A stretch of DNA of 22,899 nt from JBOGXF01 sp050694275. Its GTDB lineage: Bacteria; Actinomycetota; CADDZG01; WHSQ01. Below, in pieces: positions 20,519-22,899 of this stretch. Where the stretch lies: the NCBI GenBank assembly GCA_050694275.1, contig JBOGXF010000024.1, positions 1 to 22,899 on the forward strand. Reading direction: 5' to 3'. The position numbers were made by a program, and so were the translations under genes. How positions within the stretch are numbered: position 1 is the stretch's first letter; every line of letters starts with the position of its first letter. The notes under the pieces are model-generated. The model was not told the origin of the DNA. It did not search any database and saw nothing but the letters and a program-made list of their open reading frames with translations.

Positions 20519-22899
20519 CGCGTGACTCCGGGACGAGGCGTCGGGCCGGACTGACGGCGCGAGAACGCGGCGCCGACAGTCGCGATCCACGCGAGGGCGA
20601 CGACAAACAACAAAGCCACATCCGTCATTTGTCGGGCGAAAGAGACCTCGAGCGTGCCCGCCTCCTCGTCGGGAATGACGAAGGCGTTGGCCCACCCCCC
20701 GTCGATAGGCGACAGCGGCACATCGTTCAGCGTCGCCGTCCAGCCGGGATGAAACGTCTCCGCCAGAAAGACCTCTCCGGGCCCCGATACGTTCTCCGCC
20801 ACAAAGCGCGACGGAGACACGCGTGACGCGGGCCTGCGTAGCACCGAACTGTCCTCGGTGGTCAGCGCGGGATCAGCCTCGGCCACCGCGAGGACGTACG
20901 AGGGGATGCGCGAATAGGTGCCGGCGCGCGCCAGCGAGGCCGAGTTCTCGAGCAACAGAAAGCTGGGCTCCGTGCGAGTGAGGGCGAGGTCGCGCTGATC
21001 GAGCCAGGCTTGAGCGCCGGCACCGGGCTCGAGCACGACGAAGCGAATGTTGAAGGCGGCCAGAAGGCTGCCCCCACCGTCGGTCGCGCCCTCCTCAACC
21101 GACGCGATGACGTCCTCGAGGTCTTGCTCGCCGCGACCCGTGTCGAGCGCGAACAGATCGTTCATGGCGAGCCCGTGAGGGTCGCTGACGAGGTAGTCCT
21201 CCAGGGGACGGGCCGGGGTGGGGGGGCCGGGAGACCAGCCGTCCTCGATCCACAGCGTTCGGAACGGTCTCCCCTCGAGCGCTTCGACCTCGAGCAACGA
21301 CTGGATCTGCGCTTGCGTCTGGCTGTTCAACCGCCCCGCCGCCCCTCCCGGCGCCCACTCGCCACGCCACAGCGAGGGAACCACGCCGGCCGCGACGAGG
21401 AACGCCGCGAGAGCCAATCCGCCAATGGTCAGGACGTGGATGCGACCGAGCCCCCGGCGAGGGAGGTCGAGCCTGAACGCGCCCACTGCGATACCCGCGA
21501 GGGCGGCGAAAGCGAGCGCGGGCAGGACTCCCGCCTCGGAGGGACTCGCGACGATCGGCCGCAGCAGTCCGCCCGCGATCGCCGCCACGCCGAGCCCGAG
21601 CACGATCACGATCGACCACAGCCCGAGCGCGATCCGGCGCCGCTGTCCCGCCGAGGTCGCGACCGCGACCACGCCGAACAGGGGCAGGGCGAGGCCGAAC
21701 AGGACGGGAGCGTCGGGGGTCTGGCCCAGAAGGGTGCTTGCCATTGAGGAACCGGAGAAGGTCGCGGCGTACGCCTCCCACGTCTGGTCCCCGGTAAGCC
21801 GTGCGAGCGGGCTTCCCGCCGCAAACCACGTCGCGCTCCAGGGAAGGAGTAGGGCCCACGACCCAAGGATCGAGAGCGTGCAACCGGCGAGCGCTCGCAA
21901 CATGCCGGATGGTGAGCCGTGCAGGGCCGCGCGCCCGGCCGCCAGGGTGAACGCGACGACGAGATAGATGAGGAGCGATCCCGGCACGAACGCGGCGCTG
22001 ATTGCGACGGTCAGGATAAGCCGCGCCGCCTCACGATTGAAGCTCCATGCGGGAGGGCGCACCCATCCGGTGACGCGAAGCAGGGACGTAAGGGCGAAGG
22101 GCGCGGCCGCTCCGAACACCAGGGTGGCCACACTCCCGGCGCGTAGGCCCGCGTATCCGACACCCCCGAGCAGATAGACGAATCCCGCAACGTAACGCGC
22201 GGGACGATCGACGAGCGGAGCGACGAGGCGAACGGCCCCCACGAACGCGCCGGCCGCGAGGGCCACGACCAGGAGTTTCTGCGCCGCGCTCTCGGCCCCG
22301 AAAGCCGCGATTGGAAAGATCCCGAGCAACAGGTCGGCGGGAGGGTTGGGACCGGGGCTTCCGAGCGCGCTTGTCTGCCATGACGAGAAGAAAGATCCCC
22401 ACATGCCGAATGCGTGATCGGGAAAGGGCAGGAGCTCGCCGAACGACGTCTCGGCGGGGGCCCACAGGAAGTGGCGGAGGCCGAGGGCGAGCCCTGCCAG
22501 AGTCAGCCCGGCCGCGGCGAGAGGCCACCCCCGCGCCCGCTCGGCGAAGGCCTTCACGACGCTCCCCTGCCGGGCGACGATCTCCGTGCGCCGGCCCCAC
22601 GCCTGCTCGAGCCGATCGGCTTGATGCGTGACGTAGAAGCGCACCCGGGTGGCTTGTCTGACGGTCAGCCGGTTCAGCTTGCGGTCGGGCACCCTGCGTA
22701 CTCGCTGCACACGGTTCCGTTCCGTCAACGTCTGGGGAAAGTGCAGGAGGTTCCAGACGAGAGCGCGCGCGAGATGCACGATCTCCCGAGGCTGGCGGAG
22801 CACGATGAACCCGATCATCTCGGCGAACGCGAGCATCACGAACTGAGGAAGCAATGCCACAAGCCGAATCCCGGATGCGTTCTTGGCGATCGTACGCAG
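20515..22899 (-). CDS. Large polytopic membrane protein, probable glycosyltransferase C-terminal part (partial)
   Basis: The frame is open to the window edge, so the 5' part is missing. A GTG at 22860 could be read as a start, but 13 more in-frame codons precede it and the following sequence (LVALLPQFVMLAFAEMIGF) is typical of the middle of the family. About 794 residues are visible: a basic cytosolic segment, roughly ten hydrophobic segments between residues 110 and 510, an extracytoplasmic domain, and a last membrane helix near the C-terminus. The stretch ETFHPGWTATLNDVPL resembles the PGW motif of YfhO-like and arabinosyltransferase-like extracytoplasmic domains. In Actinobacteria such proteins usually have an N-terminal GT2 domain and precede DUF5719, as here. 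The glycan made is not known. Confidence 0.75.
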   Translation of the reverse strand: MRTIAKNASGIRLVALLPQFVMLAFAEMIGFIVLRQPREIVHLARALVWNLLHFPQTLTERNRVQRVRRVPDRKLNRLTVRQATRVRFYVTHQADRLEQAWGRRTEIVARQGSVVKAFAERARGWPLAAAGLTLAGLALGLRHFLWAPAETSFGELLPFPDHAFGMWGSFFSSWQTSALGSPGPNPPADLLLGIFPIAAFGAESAAQKLLVVALAAGAFVGAVRLVAPLVDRPARYVAGFVYLLGGVGYAGLRAGSVATLVFGAAAPFALTSLLRVTGWVRPPAWSFNREAARLILTVAISAAFVPGSLLIYLVVAFTLAAGRAALHGSPSGMLRALAGCTLSILGSWALLLPWSATWFAAGSPLARLTGDQTWEAYAATFSGSSMASTLLGQTPDAPVLFGLALPLFGVVAVATSAGQRRRIALGLWSIVIVLGLGVAAIAGGLLRPIVASPSEAGVLPALAFAALAGIAVGAFRLDLPRRGLGRIHVLTIGGLALAAFLVAAGVVPSLWRGEWAPGGAAGRLNSQTQAQIQSLLEVEALEGRPFRTLWIEDGWSPGPPTPARPLEDYLVSDPHGLAMNDLFALDTGRGEQDLEDVIASVEEGATDGGGSLLAAFNIRFVVLEPGAGAQAWLDQRDLALTRTEPSFLLLENSASLARAGTYSRIPSYVLAVAEADPALTTEDSSVLRRPASRVSPSRFVAENVSGPGEVFLAETFHPGWTATLNDVPLSPIDGGWANAFVIPDEEAGTLEVSFARQMTDVALLFVVALAWIATVGAAFSRRQSGPTPRPGVTR

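Overview
The window is GC-rich, densely coded bacterial chromosome, most likely from an actinobacterium (Actinomycetota). The evidence is a WhiB-family Fe-S regulator divergent from a manB / Trm112-like / SIS-isomerase / ahcY operon, a DivIVA-domain protein, a DUF5719-type wall protein behind a giant membrane protein, a cystathionine beta-synthase with a cystathionine gamma-synthase/lyase, leaderless-looking TANNNT promoters, and a possible LAxTG (class E sortase type) sorting signal. I cannot place it below phylum; it could be an uncultured lineage.

Layout. 1-460: what looks like the terminal repeats of an IS21-like element, abutting a truncated AbiEi-type antitoxin fragment. 462-4316 (minus): a tight four-gene operon for sugar-phosphate interconversion and S-adenosylhomocysteine recycling, with ATGA and GTGA overlaps. 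4380-5357 (plus): whiB and a GNAT acetyltransferase, ending in a G-rich 27-bp tandem repeat. 5709-8614 (minus): a 59-residue zinc-ribbon protein, acetyl-CoA synthetase and a small LADTG surface protein. 8624-10161: a frameshifted secreted PPC-like protein (minus) divergent from an alpha/beta hydrolase (plus). 10162-10376: a hairpin-rich gap between convergent genes. 10377-12401 (minus): tryptophan 2,3-dioxygenase, apparently with a CTG start, directly behind an L,D-transpeptidase. 12559-13953 (plus): cystathionine beta-synthase. 14013-15602 (minus): a secreted neutral-ceramidase-like protein. 15662-15907 (plus): DUF2007. 15879-18279 (minus): two related coiled-coil proteins, the second with a DivIVA head, and cystathionine gamma-synthase/lyase. 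18355-19137 (plus): a class-I amidotransferase-like peptidase C26. 19115-22899 (minus): a DUF5719-like triple-repeat envelope protein and the 3' part of a large polytopic membrane protein that runs off the window.

How the genes work together. Two themes dominate. One is sulfur and one-carbon metabolism: AhcY makes homocysteine, Cbs condenses it with serine, and the gamma-enzyme handles cystathionine. The other is envelope and growth: ManB and the SIS isomerase for sugar precursors, L,D-transpeptidase, DivIVA, WhiB, and the glycan-type membrane protein with its DUF5719 partner. I saw no phage, CRISPR or obvious large new defence system. The most unusual points are the dioxygenase gene that continues in frame behind an upstream stop with no canonical start, the G-quadruplex-capable repeat that carries the GNAT stop codon, the DivIVA paralogue pair, and small genes that are easily missed.
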